A stretch of DNA of 38,987 nt. It comes from an uncultured archaeon (GTDB taxonomy: Archaea; Nanobdellota; Nanobdellia; Woesearchaeales; ARS49). Shown in pieces: positions 8,278 through 16,971 of the stretch. Made by a program: the position numbers and the translations under genes. Positions within the stretch are counted from its first letter, which is position 1. Every line of letters starts with the position of its first letter. The notes below the pieces were generated by a model. The model did not search any database. It had not been told where the DNA came from and was given only the letters and a program-made list of their open reading frames with translations. The stretch lies in the NCBI GenBank assembly GCA_902385765.1, contig CABMGU010000014.1:1-38987 (forward strand), read 5' to 3'.

Positions 8278-8318
8278 GAATTTCTTCTCCCCTTAGCTTG
8301 TATGGGGAGAAGAAATTC
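8278..8318. repeat. 15-bp perfect palindrome, copy 2
   Basis: Arms GAATTTCTTCTCCCC (8278-8292) and GGGGAGAAGAAATTC (8304-8318) with an 11-nt loop, identical in arms and loop length to copy 1. Its loop, read in reverse complement, agrees with the copy 1 loop at about 7 of 11 positions, so the two copies are related in inverted orientation. It lies 31 bp past the stop of the gene at 8349-9443, a position matching that of copy 1. Confidence 0.85.
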
Positions 8319-8348
8319 GTAGTAAACTGTCGCTCTAAAAGAAATAAT

Positions 8349-9443
8349 CTACTGCTGTGGTAGTGTGGCTTTGATATTGGATATTTCTGCCAGAGATGTG
8401 CAGGAATTTTTCATGTACGGGTTTGTTATTTGAGAGCAGACTGAGAAATCGTTCTTGTATGCGAATGGTATGTAGCACGCGTCTCGTACGTCTGAATCTG
8501 CAACTCTTGTGCATGGTTCTTTGCTTCCGCTGGCTTCTGATATTGTGCTTAAGCATCCGTCAATCAGCACTCGTTGTGCCATTGATTCGCAGGATTCGAG
8601 TGCTTTTGGCAAGTCCGTGACAGCTAATTCTTTCGCTTTCGCGTTAATTTCGTCTGGTCCTATTGGTCTTTCAGCGCAGTCTAACACGCAGGTTGTTTGT
8701 GTTTCTCCTGCTTCGCATTGGTTGTTTCCGCAGCAGGGCGTTATTGGTGTGTGTATGCATATCCCGTTCTGGCAGGCATCTGTTGTGCAGAAGTTCAGGT
8801 CGTCGCATCCGCTTGGGCAGGTTGCTTGTGCAGCTTTTGCCTGCTCTGTTGTTTTTTCTTTTAGTGCTTCGCCTGGAGCTGTTTTTTTCATAGCTTCTGT
8901 TATTTCGAAATCTGCTGATTTTGTAATTGATTTTCCGCCGTAATTTAGTGTTGCTTGAACAGTGTATGCTCCTGGTGTTGCTCCTGGAAGTGAAACCGTG
9001 CTTGGGATGCTTGTTCGTGTTGTTACTGTGAAGCTTTCTGTTTTTGATGCTATTTTTCCTGAAGGTCCTGTCACATAGTAATCTATCAGGCCTTCGGTTT
9101 TTGTTCCGCTTGGGTTTTGTATGTCAAAGTTTACTGCTAAGTCCTGTCCAGGTGAGATTTTTGTGCTGAATAAGCTGGCAGAAAAGCTTAGTATTGCTGG
9201 TGCTGGCTGTAATAGTTTTAATGCCAGCAGAATGCCTCCTGCGAGTATGAGTATTATCAGGAATGCGATTACGAGTGTTTGTGTGCTTATGCGTTTTTCT
9301 ACTGGTGCTCCTGCGAGTTGTAGTGCGTAATTGACATCAGATGGAGAATAGCCTGCATTTGTCAGTGTAGTTCTGATAGTTCCGGCATCGTATCCTTGTT
9401 GTAAAAGCCGGCGTACGTATTCTACTAGAGTTTCCTGCACCAT
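8349..9443 (-). CDS. single-span membrane protein with Cys-rich outer domain, unknown function
   Basis: A 364-residue protein I cannot assign to a named family. Residues about 1-45 form a small helical domain (VEYVRRLLQQGYDAGTI...GYSPSDVNYAL) like the UBA-like helical modules at the start of several DPANN membrane proteins. One strong transmembrane helix follows (about 55-78). Next comes a predicted outer beta-sandwich (about 85-185), a linker, a cysteine-dense segment (about 208-255: CPSGCDDLNFCTTDAC, PCCGNNQCEAGET) and a C-terminal helical region with six further cysteines. The spaced cysteine pairs suggest disulfides or a metal-bound extracellular domain. A TATA-like TTATTTAAAT (9469-9478) overlaps the MCM 3' end about 30 bp before the ATG. 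Confidence 0.6.
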   Translation of the reverse strand: MVQETLVEYVRRLLQQGYDAGTIRTTLTNAGYSPSDVNYALQLAGAPVEKRISTQTLVIAFLIILILAGGILLALKLLQPAPAILSFSASLFSTKISPGQDLAVNFDIQNPSGTKTEGLIDYYVTGPSGKIASKTESFTVTTRTSIPSTVSLPGATPGAYTVQATLNYGGKSITKSADFEITEAMKKTAPGEALKEKTTEQAKAAQATCPSGCDDLNFCTTDACQNGICIHTPITPCCGNNQCEAGETQTTCVLDCAERPIGPDEINAKAKELAVTDLPKALESCESMAQRVLIDGCLSTISEASGSKEPCTRVADSDVRDACYIPFAYKNDFSVCSQITNPYMKNSCTSLAEISNIKATLPQQ

Positions 9444-9472
9444 CTTTTTTTGTTATTTATCTTGCTCGTTAT

Positions 9473-11482
9473 TTAAATCCTGCTGATGAACCCTCTTCTT
9501 GGCTCGAATATGTCTCCTGCTCTTTTTAGTTTTTGGATTATTTCTTCTGCCTCTGCTTCTATGATGTCTTTTTCTGCTGCTGCTTTTATTACGTCTTCTA
9601 CTGGTATTGTTTTGCCTACTTTTGCTTCCAGTTCTTGTATTAGTTCTTTGATTATGATTAGTTTGTTTCTTGTGCTTGCTGGCGTGTCTGTTGCTATTCT
9701 GTCGATGTCGAACGTTCCTGTTTTTTCATCAAGTGCGACCTGTCTCAAGCAGTAGTCCAGAAGTTCTACTGCTTTTTTTGCGTCTTTTTTCAGGACTTTG
9801 TCGCTTAGTCTTATTTTTGCTGCTGCTTCTGACAGTCTTACGAGTCCTTCCAGCTGTCTTGCTGAGATTGGTATTGCTTTTATTTCTCCGCTTGCTGATG
9901 CTCTCATTTTGAGATAGTATTCCTGCAGTTCTTCTGCTGCTGCGTCTGTTAGTTTTGGGAATATGTTTTGTCTTGCGAATGCGAAGTATTTTCTGAGTAG
10001 TTTTGTGTTGATTTCCGGTTTTTCGACGTTGTTTTTGTGAAGTTCGAGTATGAATTTTGCCATTTTTTCGTCTTTTGTTGCGTCTGGCAGGTCTTTGATT
10101 GGGAAGATTAGGTCGAATCTGTTGATGAGTGTTGGTGCCAGGTTTATCTGTCCTGCAACAGTTTCGTATGGGTCGAATCTTCCGAATTTCGGGTTTGCTG
10201 CTGCTAAGACTGTTGTTTCACATCTCAGGCTTGCCTGTATGTTTGCTTTGCTGATTGTGATGCTTTGCTGTTCGAGTGCTTCGTGCATTGCCCATCCGTC
10301 TTCTTTTGTCATTTTGTCCATTTCGTCAATGCAACACAGTCCTTTGTTTGCCAGCACTAATGCTCCTGCTTCAAGGCTCCATCCTTGGAGGAATTCGTCT
10401 TTGACTACTGCTGCGCTGAGGCCTGCTCCTGATGCTCCCTTTCCTGTCACATATCTTCCTTTGGGTGCTACGAACTGCATTCTTTTGAGTAATTGTGATT
10501 TTGCTGCTCCTGGGTCTCCTACTAACAGCACGTGTATGTCTCCTCTTGTGATTATTCCGTCGTCTCTTTTCTTTCTGACTCCTCCTGCTAATTGCAGTGC
10601 GAGTGCTTCTTTGATTTTGTCGTGTCCGTAGATGCTTGGCGCCATTGAGTTGACGATTTTTTTCATCAGGTTTGGGTCTGCTGCGAGGTCTTTGATTTCT
10701 TTGAGTTCTTCTGGTGAGATGTTTATTTCGCTGTAGTCTTCTTCTACTCCTTCAAGGTGGTTTGCTTCTATGAACAAATCGAACTTGGTGCTTTGCCCTC
10801 CTGTTCTGAGGAATATCGGGACTTCTTTCACCTGTCCTGTTACTGCTACTCTTGCTCCGGGGTTTGTTCTTTTCTCGGTCAAAGGAGAAACTAAGTCATT
10901 CGTCAGCAAAACGTTCATTCTTTTCGGTTGTTCTCCGCCGTCCAGTTGTTCTGGTACTTCTTCGAGCACCATCATTTGTGCGTCCACAAGTTCTTTGCTT
11001 ACGAGCTTGAATTTTCCTTTTCTTCCGCAGCTGCATCTTGTTGGTTCTTGGAATTTGGTGTCTAATTGCAGAATGGAGTGCGTGTTTCCGCAGCTTGGGC
11101 ATTCGAATTTTGCTGCTGCGACTTGCGGTCTTACTTCGCTTTTGTTTCTGACTACTCCTTGGAATCCGTATAGTTTGTTGAGGTGTTTGCTTCTTATGTC
11201 TCTTATCATTATTTGCGCGCTTAGCGGCAGGTTTCTGAACCTTAGAATGAATCCTTTTACTGTCTGTCCGATGTTTAGCTGTTCTACTGCTATTTCTGCT
11301 GCTTTCAGGACTTCTTCCGGCTGGTCTAATAGCAGGTCTGCTACTTCCGGGTCGTGCATTGCCAGGTTGTTGAATTCTACTGTGAGGCTTTTTTCTCCTT
11401 TTCTTGTTCTTTCAAGTATCTGGTCATAGTATGTTTTCTCAAGAAACTCCTGTGCTTTTGTGATTAAAGTAGTAGCGTCCAT
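9473..11482 (-). CDS. mcm: replicative DNA helicase MCM
   Basis: Hexameric 3'-5' helicase of the archaeal replication fork, 669 residues, near the usual length and without an intein. The N-terminal domain carries a zinc site C128-x2-C131 ... C150-x-C152. The AAA+ core has Walker A GDPGAAKS (322-329), Walker B CIDEMD (384-389), sensor 1 AAANPKFGR (427-435) and an arginine finger in NRFDLIF (454-460). A winged-helix tail ends the protein. Upstream, TTTTTAAG (about 11512-11519) gives a predicted TSS about 8 nt before the ATG, and the short leader holds GGGGGAAA just before the start. Identity is secure. Confidence 0.97.
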   Translation of the reverse strand: MDATTLITKAQEFLEKTYYDQILERTRKGEKSLTVEFNNLAMHDPEVADLLLDQPEEVLKAAEIAVEQLNIGQTVKGFILRFRNLPLSAQIMIRDIRSKHLNKLYGFQGVVRNKSEVRPQVAAAKFECPSCGNTHSILQLDTKFQEPTRCSCGRKGKFKLVSKELVDAQMMVLEEVPEQLDGGEQPKRMNVLLTNDLVSPLTEKRTNPGARVAVTGQVKEVPIFLRTGGQSTKFDLFIEANHLEGVEEDYSEINISPEELKEIKDLAADPNLMKKIVNSMAPSIYGHDKIKEALALQLAGGVRKKRDDGIITRGDIHVLLVGDPGAAKSQLLKRMQFVAPKGRYVTGKGASGAGLSAAVVKDEFLQGWSLEAGALVLANKGLCCIDEMDKMTKEDGWAMHEALEQQSITISKANIQASLRCETTVLAAANPKFGRFDPYETVAGQINLAPTLINRFDLIFPIKDLPDATKDEKMAKFILELHKNNVEKPEINTKLLRKYFAFARQNIFPKLTDAAAEELQEYYLKMRASASGEIKAIPISARQLEGLVRLSEAAAKIRLSDKVLKKDAKKAVELLDYCLRQVALDEKTGTFDIDRIATDTPASTRNKLIIIKELIQELEAKVGKTIPVEDVIKAAAEKDIIEAEAEEIIQKLKRAGDIFEPRRGFISRI

Positions 11483-11511
11483 TTTCCCCCGGTTAAGAGA
11501 TGGAAGGGAAC

Positions 11512-11519
11512 TTAAAAAG
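11512..11519 (-). promoter_or_regulatory. putative TATA box of mcm
   Basis: TTAAAAAG on the plus strand (CTTTTTAA on the coding strand), centred about 33 bp before the MCM ATG. The short predicted leader ends in a G-rich Shine-Dalgarno-like GGGGG four bases before the start codon. Confidence 0.45.
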
Positions 11520-11602
11520 GTTTGTGGTGTTCGAGTTATATACCCTAACGTTTCCGATGGAAACTATCGTCGAGAAAGATGAAAAAGAAATTAAAAATTT
11601 AG

Positions 11603-12169
11603 CTACTTCTGCTTGACTTTCTTCAAATTCTCTATGAGCTTGTCTAGTGCTCTGTTTACTTCTTCTTCGGATTTTGTTCCTGTGCAGACTATTTTGCCGT
11701 TTGAGAACAATAGGAATGTTGCTTTCTGCTCAGGCAGCTTATACACGAGTCCTGGGAATTGTTCTGGTTCGTACTCGGTATTCTCGAGCTTCATTGCGAG
11801 TATGTTCAAATTAAGGTCCATTCCTACTGAGCCAGCTGCTACTATGTTTTGTATGTTTACCTGTGGTTCTATCTTAATCTTGACATTAATCTTTTCTAGT
11901 GATTTGATTATCTTCCTGATGCTTTCGTGGACCTTGTCCATGCTTCTTGCGCCAGTGCAGACTATTTTGCCTGAGCTGAATATCAAAGCGCTTGTTTTTG
12001 GTTCTTTTATTCTTATGACAAGTCCTGGGAATTGTTCTGGGTTGTATTCTGTGTTTGAGAGTGTTGCTGCCATTTTTTCCAGTGGTATGTCGTGTCCTAA
12101 TGATGCGCTGACTACTATGTTCACCACTTTGATTTCTCGCTGAGAAGTTTCTTTTGCCTTTTTAGCCAT
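11603..12169 (-). CDS. tbp: TATA-box binding protein TBP
   Basis: General transcription factor that binds and bends the TATA box and recruits TFB. The 188 residues contain the two direct repeats of the saddle fold. Each repeat has a copy of EYxPEQFPGLV (NTEYNPEQFPGLVIRI and NTEYEPEQFPGLVYKL) and a copy of SGKIVCTG or NGKIVCTG. A short charged N-terminus (MAKKAKETSQ) and a Lys-rich tail flank them. I chose the ATG at 12169 because GGGGGGAT lies just before it as a Shine-Dalgarno; an in-frame ATG at 12190 would add MSSGGLK. It is monocistronic, downstream of and separate from the ribosomal operon end. Confidence 0.96.
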   Translation of the reverse strand: MAKKAKETSQREIKVVNIVVSASLGHDIPLEKMAATLSNTEYNPEQFPGLVIRIKEPKTSALIFSSGKIVCTGARSMDKVHESIRKIIKSLEKINVKIKIEPQVNIQNIVAAGSVGMDLNLNILAMKLENTEYEPEQFPGLVYKLPEQKATFLLFSNGKIVCTGTKSEEEVNRALDKLIENLKKVKQK

Positions 12170-12220
12170 TTTTAATCCCCCCGACGACATTTAAAAAGGA
12201 GTTATTTAAATACTTTGTGA

Positions 12221-12228
12221 TTTATATA
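12221..12228 (-). promoter_or_regulatory. TATA box of tbp
   Basis: TTTATATA on the plus strand (TATATAAA on the coding strand). It predicts a start of transcription near 12198, a leader of about 29 nt to the ATG at 12169. A second AT-rich element, TTATTTAAATA, lies at 12202-12212. Confidence 0.5.
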
Positions 12229-12277
12229 CTGAAGGAGCAATATCGTCGATAAGAATGAATTATTTTAAATATGGAAA

Positions 12278-13009
12278 TTAATACACTTTCATTGCTTTTC
12301 TTAGTATTGTGCTGAACACTATTGCAGAAAGGATGTACACCCATATCCAGCTTAGTTTCCAGTAGACTTTCAATGGTTTGTTTCCCAGTGCTACTGTTTT
12401 GAACACGTTGCTTTTGTAGCTTTCTGGTGTTGTTGCGTATCTTGGCGCTGTTGTGATGATGATTTTCTTGTCTATTTCCTGTTCGTTGCTGGAAAGTGTT
12501 GCGAAATACTCCCCTTCAGCGCCTTTCAGTTTGAACTTGGCTGTTTTGTCTGTTATCAAGCTCGTCTTCTCTCCAACCACTTCCAATCCTTCCGGCACGT
12601 TTATCGTCACGTTTCCTTCAACGTTTTTCGCCATCGTCACAACCATCTCAAATTCCTCTCCCGGCATCAAAGGTTGGTAAGCGAAGTGCGCGTTCATCCA
12701 TCCGAAGATTAGTAGTATCGGTATGAAAGTTATTAGTGTGGGCTTCATGCTTTTGCCCATGTATTTCATGTTTAGCGACATGGTTTCTTTCTGTATTTTG
12801 CCGAGCTGTTCCATGTCTTTTGTTTCTTTCATTTGCTGCTGGTACTTCTTCAGGCCGTCTTTCATCTGTTTCATTTCTTCCTGGTTTGTCGTGAACTTGT
12901 ATATCACTACAATAAGTATGGAAATGATGAGCGACAGCACGAGTATTGCCCAGATAGGATTCCAGTTGAGCATGAATCCGAGTGTTTTGTCAAAGAATTC
13001 CTGTATCAA
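12278..13009 (-). CDS. DUF106 membrane insertase, Oxa1/YidC/EMC3 superfamily
   Basis: A 243-residue membrane protein of the archaeal DUF106 group, the Oxa1-superfamily insertase relatives of YidC, EMC3 and Get1 that help membrane proteins fold. It has a transmembrane helix near residues 17-38, a long charged coiled-coil hairpin (about 40-85, rich in KQMKDGLKKYQQQMKE), TM2 at about 90-107, an extra outer beta domain (about 115-205) and a last TM at about 218-238. The start is TTG, one base after the SecY stop region, backed by a strong GGAGG Shine-Dalgarno inside the end of secY. Coupling to SecY fits joint action at the translocon. Confidence 0.85.
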   Translation of the reverse strand: MIQEFFDKTLGFMLNWNPIWAILVLSLIISILIVVIYKFTTNQEEMKQMKDGLKKYQQQMKETKDMEQLGKIQKETMSLNMKYMGKSMKPTLITFIPILLIFGWMNAHFAYQPLMPGEEFEMVVTMAKNVEGNVTINVPEGLEVVGEKTSLITDKTAKFKLKGAEGEYFATLSSNEQEIDKKIIITTAPRYATTPESYKSNVFKTVALGNKPLKVYWKLSWIWVYILSAIVFSTILRKAMKVY

Positions 13010-13010
13010 T

Positions 13011-14402
13011 TTATCCTCCCATGAATTTGCGTAGCATGGGGTTCATGTCCATCATGTGTTGTCTTGCAATATCTTCATATAATCTGTAAACAATCATGAC
13101 TGAAAGTAATAGGCTTGTTCCGTTTGTTAGTGCTCCGCTGATGTCTGCTAGTCCTGCCAGCATTCCTACTGCCATTGCTCCCATTATTGTTAATGGAGTG
13201 ATGTATCTCTGCAGTAATCTTTCAAGCACTCTTTCGTCTTTTCTGAATCCTGGTATCTGCAGTCCTGATGACATTATTTGTTTTGCCTGGCTTCTTGCGT
13301 CCATTCCGCTTGTTTGTACCCAGAACCAGGAGAATACGACTGCGCCTGTTATCATGAATATGATGAATACAATTCCGTGAAGTAGTGTTCCTAATGTTAG
13401 TCCTCCTTTGATTAATCCTCCTACAAGGTCAGGCGGCGATATCCATGCGACAAATCCTGTTGCTGGCGAGTTTCCTGCGAAAGTGCCGAGTATTGGGAAT
13501 CCCCAGTTCTGCAGTAGTCTTGCCCATAATTGTACGTTTGCGAATAGTGCGCTTATCAGGATGACTGGGATATTTGAAGTATAAATGAAGTGTAATGGCC
13601 ATCTTATTCCGTGTCCTCTTACTCTTCCGAAGGATAGCGGGATTTCTACTTTCATTGCTTGCGCGTAAACTGCTATGACGAATATGAGTGCTGTTGATAG
13701 TATGCCTGATATCATTAATAGTGCTGTTTGCGGGTCTCCTGCTGATAAGCTCTGGAATAATGCAGGCAGTGCTCCTGTTGCTATGCTCGGGTTTGTTGGA
13801 GAGGGCAATGGTGATAATATTCTGATGAACAGTGATTGTGAGACTCCTGCTGCGATAAAGAGTGATACTCCTGAGCCAAAGCCCCATTTTGTGGTGACTT
13901 CGTCCATAAACATGATTAGTATTCCTCCAAGTACGAGCTGGAATACGAGCAGTAATTCCATTTGGAAGTATAGTATTGTTCCTGCGAGTGCTTCTGGCGG
14001 TGCCAGTCCTCCCATGAATACGTATATTGATGATTCAAATATTACGAAGAATACTGAGAGTAGTTTTTGCACTCCTTGGAATCTTTGTTTTCCTTCTTTT
14101 GTTGTTAAGTCGAATTTGACCAGTCCGCTTCCATTAAGCAGTTGCAGGACTATGCTTGCCGTGACTATCGGTCCGATTCCAAGCGAGATTAGGCTTCCAA
14201 AGCTTGCTCCAAGGATGATTGACAGTAATTCAAATCTTTGCAAAGCGTTTTGTCCGAGTCCGAACAAGGGCACCAGTCCAAGTATGAAGAATAGTACGAG
14301 TATGATGCCTGTCCATTTGAGTTTTTCTTTGAATGATAATTTTTTTTGTGTTGGATGGCTGACTTCTGGAAGGTTTTTCAGTATTGTGTCCCAGAGACTC
14401 AT
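13011..14402 (-). CDS. secY: preprotein translocase subunit SecY
   Basis: Channel subunit of the Sec61/SecY translocon, 463 residues with about ten transmembrane segments. The N-terminal part shows the plug/TM2 region SLGIGPIVTASIVLQLLNGSG, and cytoplasmic loops carry SFGRVRGHGIRWPLHFIYTSNIPVI and the GFRKDERVLERLLQRYITPLT region before the last two helices. The gene sits in its classical place at the end of the spc cluster after L15, overlapping it by a few bases (ATGA). Length and order are as expected for archaea. Confidence 0.97.
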   Translation of the reverse strand: MSLWDTILKNLPEVSHPTQKKLSFKEKLKWTGIILVLFFILGLVPLFGLGQNALQRFELLSIILGASFGSLISLGIGPIVTASIVLQLLNGSGLVKFDLTTKEGKQRFQGVQKLLSVFFVIFESSIYVFMGGLAPPEALAGTILYFQMELLLVFQLVLGGILIMFMDEVTTKWGFGSGVSLFIAAGVSQSLFIRILSPLPSPTNPSIATGALPALFQSLSAGDPQTALLMISGILSTALIFVIAVYAQAMKVEIPLSFGRVRGHGIRWPLHFIYTSNIPVILISALFANVQLWARLLQNWGFPILGTFAGNSPATGFVAWISPPDLVGGLIKGGLTLGTLLHGIVFIIFMITGAVVFSWFWVQTSGMDARSQAKQIMSSGLQIPGFRKDERVLERLLQRYITPLTIMGAMAVGMLAGLADISGALTNGTSLLLSVMIVYRLYEDIARQHMMDMNPMLRKFMGG

Positions 14403-14827
14403 TTGTTCACCAGTTCGCCGCCGGCTTTTTTGATTTTTTCAGCCGCGCTTACTGCTGCCTTTGCTACAATTATTTTAACTTTTCTTGTTATTTTGCCTGT
14501 TCCCAGCAGTTTGTCATAGCCTAATTCTTGCAGGTTGAGAATTATTGTGCCTGCTTCTTCTTTGGCTTGTTTGTTTTTCAGCCAGAAAGGTATTTTCTCA
14601 TCCACGCCTTTTAGTGTGATCGCATTGACAGTTTTGGCTGTTTGGCAGGCAAATCCGTGTTTTCCGAAGTATTCTGTTGCCCATATCTTTGTTTTTTTGT
14701 GGTCTGCTTTTTTGCCTGTTCCTGCCATTCCGTATCCGCCTTTTGAGCCTGAGTTTCTGTGCTTGTTTCTTCCCCAGCCGTGCGTTCCAGAGCGTTTTCC
14801 GGATTTTTTCTTGTGTTTGACTACCAC
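14399..14827 (-). CDS. rpl15: ribosomal protein uL15
   Basis: Large-subunit protein uL15, 142 residues. The basic Gly-rich N-terminus (KHKKKSGKRSGTHGWGRNKH, then GSKGGYGMAGTGKKADHKK) is the rRNA-threading extension. The C-terminal globular part ends with LLGTGKITRKVKIIVAKAAVSAAEKIKKAGG. It lies between L30 and SecY as in other archaeal spc operons. Confidence 0.96.
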   Translation of the reverse strand: MVVKHKKKSGKRSGTHGWGRNKHRNSGSKGGYGMAGTGKKADHKKTKIWATEYFGKHGFACQTAKTVNAITLKGVDEKIPFWLKNKQAKEEAGTIILNLQELGYDKLLGTGKITRKVKIIVAKAAVSAAEKIKKAGGELVNK

Positions 14828-14828
14828 T

Positions 14829-15170
14829 TTACATCATCCTCGTTAGCAGGTCATTGATCTTTTCTGCGCGGTTTCCGTATGCTCCGCCTTTTTTGAATGG
14901 CATTTTGACTCCTTTTCTTCCAAATCCTCTTTTTGGCGGGTTTAAGCAGAAGGTTTCCTTTCCTTTCTTTTTCAGTGCAGTTGCTGTTTTTTCGTCAACT
15001 GGTCCCCATGTTGCAAAAGGTTCAATTAATCTGAGCATTCCTTTTATGTGCGGTGTTTCTTCTACAATCACGCAGTGGTTTTTCTTGTTCAGGTTGAGTA
15101 GTTTGAAGGTGTAGCCTATGTCGCCTTTTTTTCTCGTGTCGCCTCGTATTCTTACTATGGCTATTTTCAT
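14829..15170 (-). CDS. rpl30: ribosomal protein uL30
   Basis: Large-subunit protein uL30, 113 residues. It opens with IAIVRIRGDTRKKGDIGYTFKLL and has the HIKGMLRLIEPFATWG segment and the KRGFGRKG basic patch. Archaeal versions are commonly about 150 residues, so this one is shortened, mainly between the N-terminal ferredoxin-like core and the C-terminus. The start overlaps the S5 stop. Confidence 0.93.
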   Translation of the reverse strand: MKIAIVRIRGDTRKKGDIGYTFKLLNLNKKNHCVIVEETPHIKGMLRLIEPFATWGPVDEKTATALKKKGKETFCLNPPKRGFGRKGVKMPFKKGGAYGNRAEKINDLLTRMM

Positions 15171-15958
15171 GGTTTTTTGCCTTCTATCATGTATACGTTT
15201 TTGATTCCTTCTGGTCTTGGTTTGAATGCTGTCAGGTTTTTGAGTGCTTGAATGCAGGCTTCTATCAGGTTTACTTTTGAGCGTGTTTGTCCTGCTGCGT
15301 TGCTGTATACGTTTTCAATTCCTGCGAGTTTGAGTATTTTTCCGCATTCTTTCTCTATTACCAGTCCTTTTCCTTTTGGTGCAGGCAGAAGCGTCAGTCT
15401 TACCGAGCCGCATTTGCCTTTTACTGCCCAGGGTATGCTGTGTGGTTCGCTTGTTGCGTCTTCCCAGCTTCCTGCGCCTCTTCTTATCTTGAACAGATTG
15501 AGTTTTGCGTTTCTGACTGCTTTTTCCCTTGCTGGAACTGTGTCTTTGCTTTTTCCGTAGCCTATTCCGACATAACCGTCGGAATTTCCTACTACTGCCA
15601 TGCAGGCAAAGCTTGGCTTGTTTCCTTCAGGTGTTTTTTTCTGTGTTTGCTTGAATATTCTTCTTGAGCCTCCTCCGAACTTTCCTTTGCTCTGTCCTAT
15701 CATGAGGAGTTCTGATTGTAAGTTTGGCATCAAACAATCGACTATTTGGTCTTCTAGGATTGGTATTCCATTGTCGAGGATTGTGTCGATTTCCTTGACT
15801 TCTCCGTTTTTTACTTTTCTGCCGAGTTCTGTTTTTGGTTTCCAGCTTTCTATGTCTATTTTTATTTTTGGTTTTGTTTCTGCTTCAATTTCCGGGATTT
15901 CCGTGATTACGTCCTTTTCAACTTCAAGTTTTTCTTCTTCTTCGTGTTTTTCGTTCAT
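15167..15958 (-). CDS. rps5: ribosomal protein uS5
   Basis: Small-subunit protein uS5, 263 residues, involved in decoding fidelity. The double-stranded RNA-binding fold is seen in GQSKGKFGGGSRRIFKQTQK and in NSDGYVGIGYGKSKDTVPAREKA. The first 45 or so residues (EKHEEEEKLEVEKDVITE and onward) form an acidic, low-complexity extension not needed for the core fold. The C-terminal half has SVRLTLLPAPKGKGLVIEKECGKILKLAG. It overlaps L18 and L30 by four bases each. Confidence 0.95.
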   Translation of the reverse strand: MNEKHEEEEKLEVEKDVITEIPEIEAETKPKIKIDIESWKPKTELGRKVKNGEVKEIDTILDNGIPILEDQIVDCLMPNLQSELLMIGQSKGKFGGGSRRIFKQTQKKTPEGNKPSFACMAVVGNSDGYVGIGYGKSKDTVPAREKAVRNAKLNLFKIRRGAGSWEDATSEPHSIPWAVKGKCGSVRLTLLPAPKGKGLVIEKECGKILKLAGIENVYSNAAGQTRSKVNLIEACIQALKNLTAFKPRPEGIKNVYMIEGKKP

Positions 15959-16524
15959 GATGCACCTATTGCCTTCTTTACTGCGTCAAAGTGTTGCGGC
16001 AGTGTCTCCGGGTCAAGTTTTGCTTTGAGGTACTTGCCGAATTGTTTTTCATATTTTTCCTTGTTCGCTTTGAGTTGTTTTGCGTAGCTTGCGATGTGTT
16101 CTCCTCTGATGCGTTGTACATTTGGCACGACTTCTTTTGATACTGACAGGTTTAATCCGCCGTCTACAGCTCCTTGTGCTGCTGCGTATAGTATGCTTCC
16201 TTTTACGCTGGTGTTCTGGCCGATGTCGAGTGCGCATTCAATTTTTTTCTTTGCTTTCTTCGCCAGAAGCAGGCCGACAAGATATGCTGCGCCTGTGTTT
16301 TGTGTTCCTGCTTTCCATCCGTATTTTGCCAGTTCTCTTGTGTGTGCTGTCAAAACGATTTTGTCTCCTTTCGGCTGGAACTCTATGATTTGGAGGCTGA
16401 TGTGGTTCAGGCTTTTTCTGACTACCAGTCTTGGCTTGTTTCCCAGCAGCATTTTCATTCTTTTCTTGTAGTCTGTTTTTCCTTCCCGTTTCCTTCTGTA
16501 TGGTACTGAAATCGTGTTTGCCAT
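15955..16524 (-). CDS. rpl18: ribosomal protein uL18
   Basis: 5S rRNA-binding protein uL18, 189 residues. Characteristic features are the N-terminal YRRKREGKTDYKKRMKMLLGNKPRLVVRKS and the central GAAYLVGLLLAKKAKKK with GSILYAAAQGAVDGGLNL. The basic N-terminus holds the 5S contact. It starts at the L19e stop with a one-base overlap and ends in an ATGA overlap with S5. Confidence 0.95.
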   Translation of the reverse strand: MANTISVPYRRKREGKTDYKKRMKMLLGNKPRLVVRKSLNHISLQIIEFQPKGDKIVLTAHTRELAKYGWKAGTQNTGAAYLVGLLLAKKAKKKIECALDIGQNTSVKGSILYAAAQGAVDGGLNLSVSKEVVPNVQRIRGEHIASYAKQLKANKEKYEKQFGKYLKAKLDPETLPQHFDAVKKAIGAS

Positions 16525-16970
16525 TATTTCCTCTTAATCATCTCTTGTTCTTTTATGTAGATTTTGATGTGTTTTGTGCTTCTGAAAAATCCGCCTTTGA
16601 CTTTTCCGTATAAGTCCCTGAATGCCTGTTTGTCGATTAGCTGGTTATCCCTGAGTTTTTTTATGAGTTTGCGTTGTGTGCGGACTCCGGCTATCCAGGT
16701 GTCTTTCGGGTTTTGGCGTGCTGTCGCTTTGCCTTTTCTGGAGCCGTGGCCTGCCTGTCTTCCTTTTCTTTTCTGGCTTTGGATTTTTTTGGCTCTTGCC
16801 CTGCTGACGCCTTTTGATTGTAATTTTATGATTATTCCTTTGTTTATCAGGCGTTTTACATCGAAGGTTGTGATGGCTTCTTTTATCTCTGCCCGCTTTT
16901 CCGGATCAAATCTTATCCTGTTTGGTCCGCACTTGAGTGCATTTGCCGCTAATCTTTTTTGTAGTTCCAT
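16524..16970 (-). CDS. rpl19e: ribosomal protein eL19
   Basis: Archaeal/eukaryotic large-subunit protein eL19, 148 residues. It opens LQKRLAANALKCGPNRIRFDPE and continues with GVSRARAKKIQSQKRKGRQ, GHGSRKGKATARQNPKDTW and a long basic helix, RTQRKLIKKLRDNQLIDKQAFRDLY, all typical. Order L32e-L19e-L18 is the archaeal one. Confidence 0.96.
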   Translation of the reverse strand: MELQKRLAANALKCGPNRIRFDPEKRAEIKEAITTFDVKRLINKGIIIKLQSKGVSRARAKKIQSQKRKGRQAGHGSRKGKATARQNPKDTWIAGVRTQRKLIKKLRDNQLIDKQAFRDLYGKVKGGFFRSTKHIKIYIKEQEMIKRK

Positions 16971-16971
16971 T

